DNA of 64,000 nt from an uncultured Oscillospiraceae bacterium (GCA_900544375.1 UQUZ01000002.1:71221-135220), one strand, 5' to 3'; positions 1 through 8,496 are shown, counted from the first letter of the stretch. Made by a program: numbers and translations. Notes: generated from the sequence alone by a model not told the origin.

Positions 1-392
1 CGCAGAGGAAGTTGTTGTGGCAGCCGCACGACTTTGCGGTTGTTGATCACGATAAACTCATTTAAGCAGGCATCGCCATTCAATTCGACACAGAGGTCCT
101 GCCGGTTGCTGCGGCACATAGGGCACATGCCGCAGGGGGAAAACATGGTCCCGCTGACCGGGTCCCCCACAGAAAAGCCTGCGGATTCGCTGGCGCTTCC
201 CACCTGCGTGATTACACCGCTGAATTCGTTGAGCAAGCCGTAACTGGCGTAGCGGGATTTTAGTTTTCCCATATACATGGAGTAATCATCCGAGTTGATC
301 GCGCAGTAGTGTACCCGGATTTTCACCTCATCCTCGCTGGTAATCCGAGGCTCCAAAAAATTGCCCACTGTTGCGTGTCCCGGCTTATACAT
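1..392 (-). CDS. Zinc-binding alcohol dehydrogenase, MDR family (partial, 3' end cut by window)
   Basis: The first ~130 residues of a medium-chain dehydrogenase/reductase are visible; the rest lies outside the window. The reading frame starts at an ATG preceded by GAGGAG seven bases upstream and shows the GroES-like fold of the family, with the hydride-site region and the structural-zinc cysteine cluster CGMCPMCRSNRQDLC (four Cys in the usual C-x2-C-x2-C-x7-C spacing). Such enzymes oxidise alcohols or reduce aldehydes/ketones with NAD(P). It starts 11 bases after the AraC-type regulator's stop on the same strand, so the two are very likely one transcript. The Rossmann half and substrate-defining residues are not visible, so the substrate cannot be named. 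Confidence 0.85.
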   Translation of the reverse strand, partial: MYKPGHATVGNFLEPRITSEDEVKIRVHYCAINSDDYSMYMGKLKSRYASYGLLNEFSGVITQVGSASESAGFSVGDPVSGTMFSPCGMCPMCRSNRQDLCVELNGDACLNEFIVINNRKVVRLPQQLPL

Positions 393-403
393 CCTGACTC
401 CTC

Positions 404-1867
404 TCATATGAGCGCTTCTCCCTCCCGTTTTTCTCCAGACAGCTTGCGATACTGCGCGGGCGATTCCCCCATGATTTTGCGGAATACACGGCTGAAGTAC
501 TTGACATCCCAGAACCCCATCTTCTCTGCCACCTGGCTCACCGGCCGTGTGCTCTGCAACAGCATCAGCGCCGCCATATAGACGCGCAGATGGTTGCGGT
601 ACGTAACGATTCCGCAACCCACCTGCTGCTTGAACTGCTTGCTCAGGCTGGATTCTGATAGGTCAAGTTCATCGGCCAGTTTCTTCAGGCCAATGTTAGA
701 GGCATAGTTGGCGTGCAGATACTCCAACGTTTTCTCTACTGGTGGTAACAGCGGCACCGGTTTTCTTTTTTTTAAAAATGCCTCCCAGGAAGCGATGGCG
801 AACTGCATCTCATTCTCAATGGAATGAAACTGCTCAGTGGGCTGCTCTGCTGGTTGTGCATTTGGCCTGCTCAGTGTCTGATAGATCCAATGCAGCATAT
901 GCCGCCCCAATTGCAGAATGGCAAAACTCATTGAGGGCTTGATTTGCCTCAGGTACAGTTCCCGGATCTGCTGGGCTGCCGTCTTTTCCTCATCACGCAG
1001 GGAGGCCAGCAGCAATCGGACAAGTATGGAGAATAGATCAGGATAGACCATCTTGGGGCGGGCAATATCCGAGTTCTCATGAAGGAAACGCACATCTGCT
1101 GTAAAATAACGCAGGCCGTCCAGACGCTGCAAACGCACAACCGCGTCCTCCATCTCCTCAGCGCGGAGAGGCCCTGCAAGCAAAAGCTGAGAATTACCGA
1201 AATCGCCGTTCATCAGCCACCTCGTCATAACCTGGTCTTCTCCCTCTTCCGAATAGACCAGGATCAGGAAGATATCCTGCCGCCATCTGAGCCAACGCAG
1301 CCAGCCCTCTTGGGCGTGATCGTTTAAAACGCTCTCGATCTGCCTGCGCATCAAAATCGAAACGGCATCCAAATGCAGCCATAGAAGATCGCACGCCACA
1401 TCCGGAAAAGACTGCCGAAGCTGCGCAAGCGATGATTTCTCGTCCTCCAGCAGGCTGCCGGATATCACGCTGCTGGGGGCGGCGCTGAGCTGCGTCGTGC
1501 GGATATCCTCCAGCACCTTCAGCAGCGTGCCGTCAGTTAATTTCGGCACGAAATAGAGGTGGGCCGTACCGCTGTTGGCGGTCTCTGTCACTGGCTCGTC
1601 CACCTGATGCTGCTTATTGGGTAGGATGATAATATAAAGTCGGAGATTTTCCTTTTGCGAGTACTCCAAAAACAGGTCTAAGTCCGCTGCGCCCAGCGAT
1701 CCGAACAGCATCAGCACCTGGGGGTGGAGGTCGGTCACCTTCTGTAGCCCGGAAATCGAGTTGAGTTCAATCAGCAGTTGAAACCCCAACTGTTCCCACG
1801 GCAACAGGTTTTTCATATAAATCGCATCGGCATAACTGCGGGTTACCAACAAGACACGTATTTGCAT
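404..1867 (-). CDS. AraC-family regulator with degenerate response-regulator receiver domain
   Basis: A ~487-residue YesN-like regulator. The N-terminus (MQIRVLLVTRSYAD) has the first strand of a CheY-like receiver, but the acidic pair normally following LLV is replaced by Thr-Arg, and the strand that should end in the phospho-acceptor Asp reads HPQVLMLFGS, with no Asp. The C-terminal ~110 residues form a standard AraC double helix-turn-helix (LADELDLSESSLSKQFKQQ, then the second HTH near VAEKMGFWDVKYFSRVFRK). I chose the ATG at 1867, just before the receiver strand, over the longer TTG-initiated frame to 1912. It probably controls itself and the dehydrogenase gene 11 bases downstream. With no phospho-acceptor, activity is probably not set by a histidine kinase; no kinase gene lies in view. 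Confidence 0.85.
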   Translation of the reverse strand: MQIRVLLVTRSYADAIYMKNLLPWEQLGFQLLIELNSISGLQKVTDLHPQVLMLFGSLGAADLDLFLEYSQKENLRLYIIILPNKQHQVDEPVTETANSGTAHLYFVPKLTDGTLLKVLEDIRTTQLSAAPSSVISGSLLEDEKSSLAQLRQSFPDVACDLLWLHLDAVSILMRRQIESVLNDHAQEGWLRWLRWRQDIFLILVYSEEGEDQVMTRWLMNGDFGNSQLLLAGPLRAEEMEDAVVRLQRLDGLRYFTADVRFLHENSDIARPKMVYPDLFSILVRLLLASLRDEEKTAAQQIRELYLRQIKPSMSFAILQLGRHMLHWIYQTLSRPNAQPAEQPTEQFHSIENEMQFAIASWEAFLKKRKPVPLLPPVEKTLEYLHANYASNIGLKKLADELDLSESSLSKQFKQQVGCGIVTYRNHLRVYMAALMLLQSTRPVSQVAEKMGFWDVKYFSRVFRKIMGESPAQYRKLSGEKREGEALI

Positions 1868-1962
1868 TCCACATTTCCCTTCCATCGTATGTGCTTTTGG
1901 GTGCCGCTCCAATTGGAGAAGGCCGGATGTTTTCTGCCCACATATACGGTTACTCTTTAGTC

Positions 1963-1991
1963 AGTATATTGCAAATAAAAGGAATTGTCTA
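1963..1991 (-). promoter_or_regulatory. Candidate sigma-A promoter for the AraC-type regulator
   Basis: On the minus strand TAGACA (1986-1991) and TATACT (1963-1968) are separated by 17 bases, each one mismatch from the sigma-A consensus. It lies about 95 bases upstream of the ATG at 1867 and points at the regulator. Confidence 0.55.
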
Positions 1992-2390
1992 TAAGTAGAT
2001 TGTGTGTTTTTCATGATAGATATTCAATGTTAGCAACTGAAGCAAGAAGGGTCTCTTGTTCGGAAACAAACGGCAAAAATGATACAAACAGGGAATTGAT
2101 AAAGGGGAAAGGCCCGTCTGTGGAAATTGCGGCTGTTAGGATTGTCTGGCAATTTGGAATATTTATGGAGGAAAACAAATCGTCTGGTGTACATAACCGC
2201 TTGGGATTTGGAAAACAGTTCTATCTAAATAGGGGATTCGCATTCGATCCATGGACGGGTATGAAGCCTCACAATCCATCAAATAAAGAAAGCGATGTTT
2301 TTTCACTTATATTAGCATCTCCTATATTGTAACAGTGAAACAAAACGGAATTATGAAATAAACAATTTCACTTTTTTAGATAGAATGTCT
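1992..2390. other. AT-rich gap, no convincing gene
   Basis: About 400 bases between the regulator's promoter and the LysM fragment. A 115-codon open frame (1985-2332) exists but has no good ribosome site and no recognisable motif, and its composition looks non-coding. A weak inverted repeat AGTGAAA/TTTCACT (2334-2340, 2366-2372) followed by six T may be a remnant terminator. This may be decayed sequence belonging with the pseudogenes that follow. Confidence 0.4.
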
Positions 2391-2393
2391 TTA

Positions 2394-2460
2394 GGAGGTG
2401 CTGAGCTTATACAAATTCATGTTGTACAATCAGGTCAGACGCTATATGGCATTGCCCTCG
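2394..2460 (+). pseudogene. 5' fragment of a LysM-domain gene (no valid start codon, truncated)
   Basis: A strong ribosome site GGAGG (2394-2398) is followed, in the frame of base 2403, by codons reading ELIQIHVVQSGQTLYGIA, the unmistakable first strand and helix of a LysM peptidoglycan-binding domain. Proteins starting with a LysM at the very N-terminus, such as SleL/YaaH-type spore cortex hydrolases, begin this way. No ATG, GTG or TTG lies at the expected position (the codons there are CTT and ATA), and after about 18 codons similarity stops. The frame then enters the transporter remnant out of register and ends at a TGA at 2538. This is a dead gene start left by a deletion or rearrangement. 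Confidence 0.65.
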
Positions 2461-2461
2461 C

Positions 2462-2842
2462 ACGTGCTTTTTCGATTATGGAATATGGAAAACCAGCAAA
2501 CGCTCTGAAGGCGTCTGCTTCGCGTTTCAAACCTTCCTGAGCAAGGTGACGGCGGGTATCGCGGGTGTAGCGACTGGCATCGTATTGGATCGGGGCGGAT
2601 ATATTGAGCCGGATCCAACTCAGCTCGATGCAATGGGCAAACAGATTTTGGCAACGCAGTCGCCCGATACGCTCAAATGGCTCCTCTTTATGGTAACGGT
2701 TTTACCAGCCATCGGCTTTGCGCTCACGATGATTCCGATGTTTTTTAACGACTATACGGGCAAGCGGAAGGAAAAAATCCAGCAGGAGCTCAATGAGCGA
2801 CACGAGCAGCATGAAACGGAAAAAGCGGAAGCCGGTCAATGA
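2462..2842 (+). pseudogene. 3' fragment of a GPH-family (MFS) sugar transporter gene
   Basis: From 2462 a frame reads FFDYGIWKTSKRSEGVCFAF, the conserved DY..WKTGKR.EG loop late in glycoside-pentoside-hexuronide:cation symporters. One or two hydrophobic segments follow (around MTAGIAGVATGIVL and LLFMVTVLPAIGFALTMIPM), then the Glu/Lys-rich cytoplasmic tail. Only the last ~126 residues of a normally ~450-residue protein remain; everything upstream has been replaced by the LysM fragment in another frame. An internal GTG at 2546 could start a 98-residue remnant, but it would be a non-functional tail. Confidence 0.75.
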
Positions 2843-2937
2843 GTAAATGATTCTGTATGGAGATTTTTGCAGAATCGTGTTGAAACGGAAAAAACGTGAT
2901 AAAGTTTATCCTGAGATGTAAAAAGAATTTTTAAAAA

Positions 2938-2976
2938 ACAGCCGCAAAATGCAAATCATTTTGCGGCTGTTTTTTT
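2938..2976 (+). terminator. Intrinsic terminator after the transporter remnant
   Basis: A perfect 14-bp stem (2938-2951 with 2957-2970) with a 5-base loop is followed by a T-run and preceded by an A-run, so it could work on both strands. The stem-loop contains GCAAAATGCAAATCATTTTGC, almost the same core as the terminator at 4386-4432. Confidence 0.85.
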
Positions 2977-3065
2977 GAACAGAAATAAGATGTGCCGCAT
3001 AGGATACCGCGAGGGGCTGTCTGTGATCTCTCCAATTGAAATTTGGCCCCAAACGGAGGAATGGT

Positions 3066-4286
3066 ATGGGGAAAAAATGTTACAGAGCGTTCTGTGCTCT
3101 GATGAGCGCTGTTTTGCTGTTTTCCTTTTTGAGCATGATGGCTTTTGCGCTTCCGCCATCCGGCTCGGAGCTTTATCGGGGAATTGATGTGAGCGAATGG
3201 CAGGGGGCAATTGATTTTTCCCGCGTGAGGCAAAGCGGCATACAGGTGGTCTATATTCGCTCTAGTCTTGGCAGCGATTATACAGACCCTTATTTCCGCA
3301 GGAATTATGAGGGCGCAAAGGCGCAAGGCCTGAAAGTTGGCTTTTATCATTATGTAACGGCCCGCACCGTAGCGCAAGCAAAGCAGGAGGCGCATTTTTT
3401 TGCCTCCACAATTGCGGGCACACAACCGGATTGCAGGCTGGCAATGGATTTTGAATATTTGGATGGCCTTTCAATTGCACAGATCAATGAGATCTCCTTG
3501 GCTTTCCTGCAAGAGCTTAGCCGCATAACTGGAAAGGAGCTTGTGCTTTATAGCGACGCTTATAACGCGCGTGCTGTTTTTGACCGGCGTCTGGCGGAAG
3601 CATATCCGCTCTGGGTGGCGCAATACGGTGTTGAAACACCTGAGGACAACGGAAAGTGGAGCAGTTGGGTTGGCTTTCAATATTCTTCGACCGGCCGAGT
3701 CGCTGGGATTCGAGGAAATGTGGATTTAAATCGGTTTACCACAGATATTTTTTTGCGGGAGGCTTCTGCCGCACCCAAGCCGCCGCAGCCTGCGCCGGAA
3801 AAGCATACCAAAATTGCTCTCGTTACCGTTCGCCCCGGAGACACCCTCTGGGGGATCGCACGGCGCTACCACACGACTGTTGCCGACCTTTTGAGGCTTA
3901 ACCGGCTGCAAAACCCGAACCTGATCTATGCCGGTGAAATAATCCGTGTACGTGTGCCGCTCCGGGAGGAGCCGGGGGTAACTATAACCACCTACACGGT
4001 GCGGCGCGGCGACACGCTGACTTCCATTGCCCGGCAATTCGGCATGACGGTCACGAGCATTGTCGCAATCAATGATCTAAAAAATCCAAACCTGATTTAT
4101 GTGGGGGAGAAACTGCGTGTACGCGTGATAAAGCCTGTTGCGGATAAAACCTATACCGTCCGCCGGGGCGATACGCTCTGGGAGATTGCCCAGCGATTTG
4201 GCACAACGGTGCCTGCGCTTGTGAGGCTTAACCGACTGAAAAATCCCGATCTGATTTATGTGGGCGATGTGCTTCGCATCCCCTGA
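3066..4286 (+). CDS. Secreted GH25 lysozyme-like muramidase with three LysM repeats
   Basis: A 406-residue cell-wall hydrolase. Residues 1-29 form a signal peptide (basic start, hydrophobic core through FLSMMAFA). Residues ~38-240 are a glycoside hydrolase 25 barrel with the family start GIDVSEWQG (40-48) and the DxE catalytic pair in LAMDFEY (125-131). Three LysM modules follow at roughly 253-297, 310-354 and 362-406, each beginning V.PGDTLW or VRRGDTL. GH25 enzymes cleave the MurNAc-GlcNAc bond; LysM modules bind the glycan. I chose the ATG at 3066, six bases after GGAGG, over the longer frame starting at 3036. It is monocistronic, between two terminators. Its role could be vegetative wall turnover or spore/mother-cell lysis; the sequence does not decide. 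Confidence 0.92.
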   Translation: MGKKCYRAFCALMSAVLLFSFLSMMAFALPPSGSELYRGIDVSEWQGAIDFSRVRQSGIQVVYIRSSLGSDYTDPYFRRNYEGAKAQGLKVGFYHYVTARTVAQAKQEAHFFASTIAGTQPDCRLAMDFEYLDGLSIAQINEISLAFLQELSRITGKELVLYSDAYNARAVFDRRLAEAYPLWVAQYGVETPEDNGKWSSWVGFQYSSTGRVAGIRGNVDLNRFTTDIFLREASAAPKPPQPAPEKHTKIALVTVRPGDTLWGIARRYHTTVADLLRLNRLQNPNLIYAGEIIRVRVPLREEPGVTITTYTVRRGDTLTSIARQFGMTVTSIVAINDLKNPNLIYVGEKLRVRVIKPVADKTYTVRRGDTLWEIAQRFGTTVPALVRLNRLKNPDLIYVGDVLRIP

Positions 4287-4385
4287 TCTCAGAAAACGCT
4301 CATTGAGGAAACTCGCCATGAGACAAATCATGGCTTCGGGCGCGTAAAGCCCGAAATTTGCCTGCGTGGAGGCAAAAACGTTTTT

Positions 4386-4432
4386 AAAAGGGGCTGTTGC
4401 AAAATGCAAGGCATTTTGCAACAGCCCCTTTT
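4386..4432. terminator. Bidirectional terminator between convergent genes
   Basis: A 21-bp perfect stem (4386-4406 with 4412-4432) and 5-base loop, A-tract on one side and T-tract on the other, sit between the GH25 gene and the convergent aminotransferase gene. The core GCAAAATGCAAGGCATTTTGC repeats the motif seen at 2942-2962. Confidence 0.9.
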
Positions 4433-4457
4433 CCATTGGCTTGTTCGATCAACTCAA

Positions 4458-5630
4458 CTATTTTTTCAGTTCTTCCAGAAATGCGCCGATTCTGCGCAGC
4501 GCTTCTTCCAGGTGCTCGGTCGAGTAGCAGTAGGATACGCGGATGAAGCCTTCGCCGCAATCACCGAATGCATTGCCTGGCACAACGGCAACCTTTTGAC
4601 TGTCGAGCAGCTTCTGGGCGAAATCGTCGGAGGTCAGGCCGCTTGTACGGATGCAGGGGAAGCAGTAGAATGCCCCCTCCGGCTCAAAGCAGGTAAGCCC
4701 CAGCTTGTTGAAGCCGTCTACAACGAGGCGGCGGCGCATATCGTAAACCGCGCGCATTTCCGCCACATCCCTGTCGCCGTTTTCCATCGCCTCAATTGCC
4801 GCATACTGCGCGGTAGTTGGCGCGCTCATAATGCCGTATTGATGCATTTTTGTAATTGCCGCGATGATATCAGCCGGGCCGAGCGCATAGCCGAGCCGCC
4901 AGCCGGTCATGGAGAAGGCCTTGGAAAAACCGCTGACGATGATGGTGCGCTCCTGCATGCCGTCGATTTCCGCAATGGAAACGTGTTGCTCGCCGCCGTA
5001 TGTAAGTTCGCCATAGATTTCATCGGAGATGACGATGATATCCGTCCCGCGCAGCACTGCCGCAATCCCCTCCAAATCCTCACGCCGCATGATCGCGCCG
5101 GTAGGGTTATTGGGATAGGGCAAAACGAGCAGCTTCGTCTTTGGGGTGATGGCGGCCTTCAGCGCCTCCGGCGTCAGGCGAAATTGATCCTCTGCCTTGG
5201 TGACAATCGGCACTGGCACGCCGTCGCTGATCGTCGTCAGCGGCGCGTAGCAAACAAAGGATGGCTCCGGCACCAGCACCTCGTCGCCGGGCTCGATCAA
5301 CACGCGGAAGCATAAATCAAGCGCCTCAGATCCGCCTACGGTGATGATCGCCTGTTTTGATCCGTCATAAGCTACATGGAAACGGCGCTCATAATAGGCA
5401 GCCACCGCCTTGCGCAGCTCCATCAAGCCTGCATTGGAGGTGTATTTCGTGTGCCCATCCATCAGGGATTGGATGCCTACGTCGCGGATATGGGCCGGCG
5501 TGGGGAAATCCGGCTCGCCAACGCCGAGGGAGATCACATCATCCATCTCTGCCACAATATCGAAAAAGCGGCGGATGCCAGAGGGCTTAATCTCCTTAAT
5601 TTTGGAATTGAGCAGGTTTTGATAGTTCAT
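4458..5630 (-). CDS. Class I/II PLP-dependent aminotransferase (aspartate/aromatic type)
   Basis: A 390-residue fold-type I aminotransferase. YPNNPTG (172-178) holds the carboxylate-binding Asn, ISDEIYGEL (201-209) the PLP-binding Asp and Tyr, and SGFSKAFSMTGWRLGY (233-248) the Schiff-base lysine at 237. The ATG at 5630 follows AGGGAGG. The family transfers amino groups between amino acids and 2-oxo acids; members of this length and motif set in Firmicutes are usually annotated as aspartate or aromatic aminotransferases (PatA/YugH-like). It lies 88 bases downstream of a PHP phosphatase gene on the same strand. That partner fits histidine-type metabolism (HisC/HisJ), but nothing else from that pathway is nearby, so substrate specificity is open. 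Confidence 0.88.
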   Translation of the reverse strand: MNYQNLLNSKIKEIKPSGIRRFFDIVAEMDDVISLGVGEPDFPTPAHIRDVGIQSLMDGHTKYTSNAGLMELRKAVAAYYERRFHVAYDGSKQAIITVGGSEALDLCFRVLIEPGDEVLVPEPSFVCYAPLTTISDGVPVPIVTKAEDQFRLTPEALKAAITPKTKLLVLPYPNNPTGAIMRREDLEGIAAVLRGTDIIVISDEIYGELTYGGEQHVSIAEIDGMQERTIIVSGFSKAFSMTGWRLGYALGPADIIAAITKMHQYGIMSAPTTAQYAAIEAMENGDRDVAEMRAVYDMRRRLVVDGFNKLGLTCFEPEGAFYCFPCIRTSGLTSDDFAQKLLDSQKVAVVPGNAFGDCGEGFIRVSYCYSTEHLEEALRRIGAFLEELKK

Positions 5631-5718
5631 ATTCGTTTTCCTCCCTTATTTATATCAATGCTAAGACTCAACAGGGGACAGAGGGCGATCCTCAAGGATG
5701 CAAAGGCGCGCACGCGGC

Positions 5719-6543
5719 TTATTCAATAGGAATCGGCAGCGGCGTGCGGCCCTGGAAGAGGGTAACGTGTGAAAACCCTGCCTCCTGTGCGACCTTCATG
5801 CCTTCGTTTACCCCTTTGCCGAGATCTTCCGCATAGTGTGCGTCTGACCCTACGGTTACATATTCGCCCCCAAATTCACGGAAGCGGCGGACGTATGGCA
5901 GCGTGGGCAGCGTTTCCCCCAATGGCTGGCGCAGGCCGGAGGTGTTAATTTCAAGCGCCTTGCCGGACCGGGCCGCCTGGCGCAGGATCTCGTCGATCAG
6001 GTCGCTGTGGCGGTTGAGGTCAATATTGCGGTGGTTTTCACCGACCATGTAGCGCAGGGGGTAGGTCAGGTGCGCCAAAATATCAAAACCACCCCATTGC
6101 ACCATAGTGAGTAGTTCCTTTAGGTATTCTTCCACCATCGCGTCCAGGTCGCTGTCTGTGAAGCCGTCATATTCCATGAAGTAAAAATCCTTGCGGCCCC
6201 GCAGGTTGTGCACGGAGCCGATAACAACATCGTAATCGAATTTTGAGAGGATCTGCTCCGCCAGGGCCGGATCATAAGCCGGCTGGCCGAGCTCAATTCC
6301 GGCAGCGACGATCAGTCGGCCTCGGAAAACGGAGCGCGCTTTCACCACCTCAAAGTATGCCTGAAAGGCGGCGCGGTCGTAGTGGTCTTTATAATAGGCG
6401 TCCACTTCGCAGTGGTCTGTAAAGGCGATGGCCCGCAGGCCGGTTTGCTCCGCGCATTCGCAAAGGTACATCGTGGAGTGGTTGCCGTCCGGCGAGTTAT
6501 CCGTGTGCGTATGCATATCCATGCGTTTTTTATATTCTGGCAA
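5719..6543 (-). CDS. PHP-family histidinol-phosphatase-like phosphoesterase
   Basis: A 274-residue PHP-domain protein. Metal-binding motifs appear in order: DMHTHTDNSPDG (9-20), AFTDHCEVD (40-48), a Glu in GIELG, a His in IGSVHNL, and SDAHY near 236. This pattern matches HisJ-type histidinol-phosphatases, which release phosphate from L-histidinol phosphate with a di- or trinuclear metal site. Uncharacterised PHP phosphatases share it, so HisJ function is probable, not proven. The start is a TTG at 6543 with GGGGG ~10 bases upstream; the ATG seven codons in has no such site. It is transcribed ahead of the aminotransferase gene. Confidence 0.78.
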   Translation of the reverse strand: MPEYKKRMDMHTHTDNSPDGNHSTMYLCECAEQTGLRAIAFTDHCEVDAYYKDHYDRAAFQAYFEVVKARSVFRGRLIVAAGIELGQPAYDPALAEQILSKFDYDVVIGSVHNLRGRKDFYFMEYDGFTDSDLDAMVEEYLKELLTMVQWGGFDILAHLTYPLRYMVGENHRNIDLNRHSDLIDEILRQAARSGKALEINTSGLRQPLGETLPTLPYVRRFREFGGEYVTVGSDAHYAEDLGKGVNEGMKVAQEAGFSHVTLFQGRTPLPIPIE

Positions 6544-6839
6544 GATAAAAGCCCCCTTTGCCCAGAGTTTGGGCTTTTCCGCATCTTCTTATGCCGTAGC
6601 TAGCAGCCGGAGATGGAACGACTTACAAAGTTTGCAGAAATCAATGCAGTATTTTCATTCAATATACCACATTTCGACGCCATGTAACAGTAGTTGGCTA
6701 AAAATTTTTTCCAGGGGAGGGCTCTGCCCCTGTTCAATGATCCGCATCTATGGTAGAATAACAATCAATATGCGGGAGTCGCCTGCTTCATGCGGGCCGT
6801 ATCCTCATGCAAATTCTGAAGCTTTACGGAGGTTTATTC
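6544..6839. other. Intergenic region between divergent units
   Basis: About 300 bases between the PHP phosphatase (-) and the ACT-domain gene (+). I see a small hairpin CAGGGG/CCCCTG (6712-6732) and a -10-like TAGAAT (6754-6759) facing the ACT gene without a convincing -35. No gene is supported. Confidence 0.4.
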
Positions 6840-7109
6840 ATGCGAGCAGTGATTACCGTTGTCGGCAAAGATATGGTCGGCATCCTTTCGAGCGTATCCG
6901 ATCAATGCGCTAAAAATCAGGTCAACATCATAGAGGTTTCCCAATCGATCCTGCAAGAGATGTTCTGCATGATGATGCTGGTGGATGTGAGCCATTGCGC
7001 CGTGCCCTTTACCGCGTTTGCAGAAAAACTGGAGACGATGGGCAACGAGATGAATCTTTCAATCCACGTTATGCATGAGGATATTTTTAACTCCATGCAC
7101 CGCATTTGA
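6840..7109 (+). CDS. ACT-domain protein, UPF0237 family
   Basis: An 89-residue protein that is a single ACT-type ligand-binding domain, starting MRAVITVVGKDMVGILSSVS (family signature TV.GKD..GI......LA). It lacks any catalytic domain, as is usual for UPF0237. The ATG at 6840 lies seven bases after CGGAGG; the longer frame from 6807 has no ribosome site. The UPF0210/DUF711 gene begins 25 bases downstream. This two-gene pair is widely conserved in Firmicutes, and ACT domains usually bind amino acids, so it is likely the regulatory partner of the next protein. The ligand is unknown to me. Confidence 0.88.
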   Translation: MRAVITVVGKDMVGILSSVSDQCAKNQVNIIEVSQSILQEMFCMMMLVDVSHCAVPFTAFAEKLETMGNEMNLSIHVMHEDIFNSMHRI

Positions 7110-7134
7110 ATGCAGGAAGGAATGGCTTTTACAT

Positions 7135-8490
7135 ATGATTAACACAAGGGATATCCTGGAGACCATCACGATGATCCAGGAGGAGAATCTCGATATCCGC
7201 ACCATCACCATGGGCATCTCGCTGCTCGATTGCTGCGATTCTGATATTCAAAAGGCCTGCGGCCGCATTTATGAGAAAATCACGCGCCGGGCGGAGCGCC
7301 TTGTGCGCACGGGTGAGGAGATCGAGCGGGAGTTCGGCATCCCGATCATCAACAAGCGTATTTCCGTCACCCCGATTGCGATGATCTGCGGAGCGAGCGG
7401 GGGAGATCCGGTTGAATACGCTCTCACGCTTGAACGCGCTGCGCAGACGGTTGGCGTCAATTTTATCGGCGGCTATTCGGCGCTGGTGCAAAAGGGCTTT
7501 GCGGCGGGAGATGAAGCGCTCATCCGCAGCATCCCGGAGGCGCTCTCCCGCACGGAGCATGTTTGCTCCTCTGTTAACATCGGCTCTACCAAGGCAGGCA
7601 TTAATATGGATGCGGTAGGTTTGATGGGAGATATCGTGCGCAAGGCTGCCGAAATCACGGCGGATCGCGATTGCATCGGCTGCGCAAAGCTCGTCGTTTT
7701 CTGCAACGCGCCGGATGATAATCCTTTCATGGCGGGTGCATTCCACGGCGCAGGCGAGCCGGATTGCGTCATCAACGTGGGCGTTTCCGGCCCCGGCGTG
7801 GTGCGCGCGGCCCTCGCCAAAGCGCCGGAATGCGATTTAACCGGCGTGGCGGATCTGATTAAGCGTACGGCATTTAAAATCACCCGTATGGGCCAGCTGG
7901 TTGCCCACGAGGCCTCTAAGCGGCTCCATGTGCCCTTTGGCATTGTGGATCTCTCTCTGGCGCCGACCCCGGCGGTGGGTGATTCTGTTGCCCATATCCT
8001 TGAGGAGATGGGGCTGGAAAAATGCGGAGGCCACGGCACGACTGCCGCTCTTGCGCTTTTAAACGACGCGGTGAAAAAGGGTGGAACGATGGCCTCTTCC
8101 CATGTGGGCGGTCTATCCGGCGCGTTTATCCCGGTCACAGAGGACGCGGGCATGATCGACGCGGCCCGCTGCGGCGCGCTGAGCATCGAAAAGCTTGAGG
8201 CGATGACGGCCGTCTGTTCCGTTGGCCTCGATATGATTGCGATTCCCGGCGATACGCCGGCGGAGGTTATTTCCGCCATCATTGCGGATGAGGCCGCTAT
8301 CGGCATGGTCAATTCCAAAACAACGGCGGTGCGCGTGATTCCTGCGATCGGCAAACAGGTGGGGGAGGAGCTTTCCTTCGGCGGCCTGTTGGGCGGCGGC
8401 CCGGTTATGGCGCTGAAAACCACCTCGCCTGCAAAATTTATTGCGCGCGGCGGGCGGATTCCTGCGCCGTTGCAGAGCCTGAAAAATTAA
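7135..8490 (+). CDS. PFL-like protein, UPF0210/DUF711 family
   Basis: A 451-residue protein of the UPF0210 family, whose fold resembles pyruvate formate-lyase but which lacks the glycyl-radical machinery. Recognisable features are the start MINTRDILETI, the early stretch FGIPIINKRISVTPIAMI and glycine-rich segments such as GGYSALVQKGF and the C-terminal SFGGLLGGGPVM. The biochemical role of the family is not established. The ATG at 7135 follows AGGAAGG at a rather long spacing; a nearer ATG (7122) is out of frame. It is coupled to the ACT-domain gene upstream and followed by a terminator-like hairpin. Confidence 0.88.
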   Translation: MINTRDILETITMIQEENLDIRTITMGISLLDCCDSDIQKACGRIYEKITRRAERLVRTGEEIEREFGIPIINKRISVTPIAMICGASGGDPVEYALTLERAAQTVGVNFIGGYSALVQKGFAAGDEALIRSIPEALSRTEHVCSSVNIGSTKAGINMDAVGLMGDIVRKAAEITADRDCIGCAKLVVFCNAPDDNPFMAGAFHGAGEPDCVINVGVSGPGVVRAALAKAPECDLTGVADLIKRTAFKITRMGQLVAHEASKRLHVPFGIVDLSLAPTPAVGDSVAHILEEMGLEKCGGHGTTAALALLNDAVKKGGTMASSHVGGLSGAFIPVTEDAGMIDAARCGALSIEKLEAMTAVCSVGLDMIAIPGDTPAEVISAIIADEAAIGMVNSKTTAVRVIPAIGKQVGEELSFGGLLGGGPVMALKTTSPAKFIARGGRIPAPLQSLKN

Positions 8491-8496
8491 CACAGA

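Noticed and set aside
1985..2332. 115-codon open frame
   Set aside because: No ribosome site, no motif, low-quality composition; more likely decayed or intergenic sequence.
2403..2460. LysM fragment as a duplicated piece of the GH25/LysM gene at 3066
   Set aside because: The residues (HVVQSGQTLYGIA) differ from all three LysM modules there (VRRGDTL type) and it sits at an N-terminus, so it derives from another gene.
4404..5315. 303-codon frame antisense to the aminotransferase
   Set aside because: The minus-strand aminotransferase is clear; this is a high-GC shadow frame.
7473..8423. 316-codon frame antisense to the UPF0210 gene
   Set aside because: Shadow of a well-supported gene; Ser/Pro/Ala-biased product.
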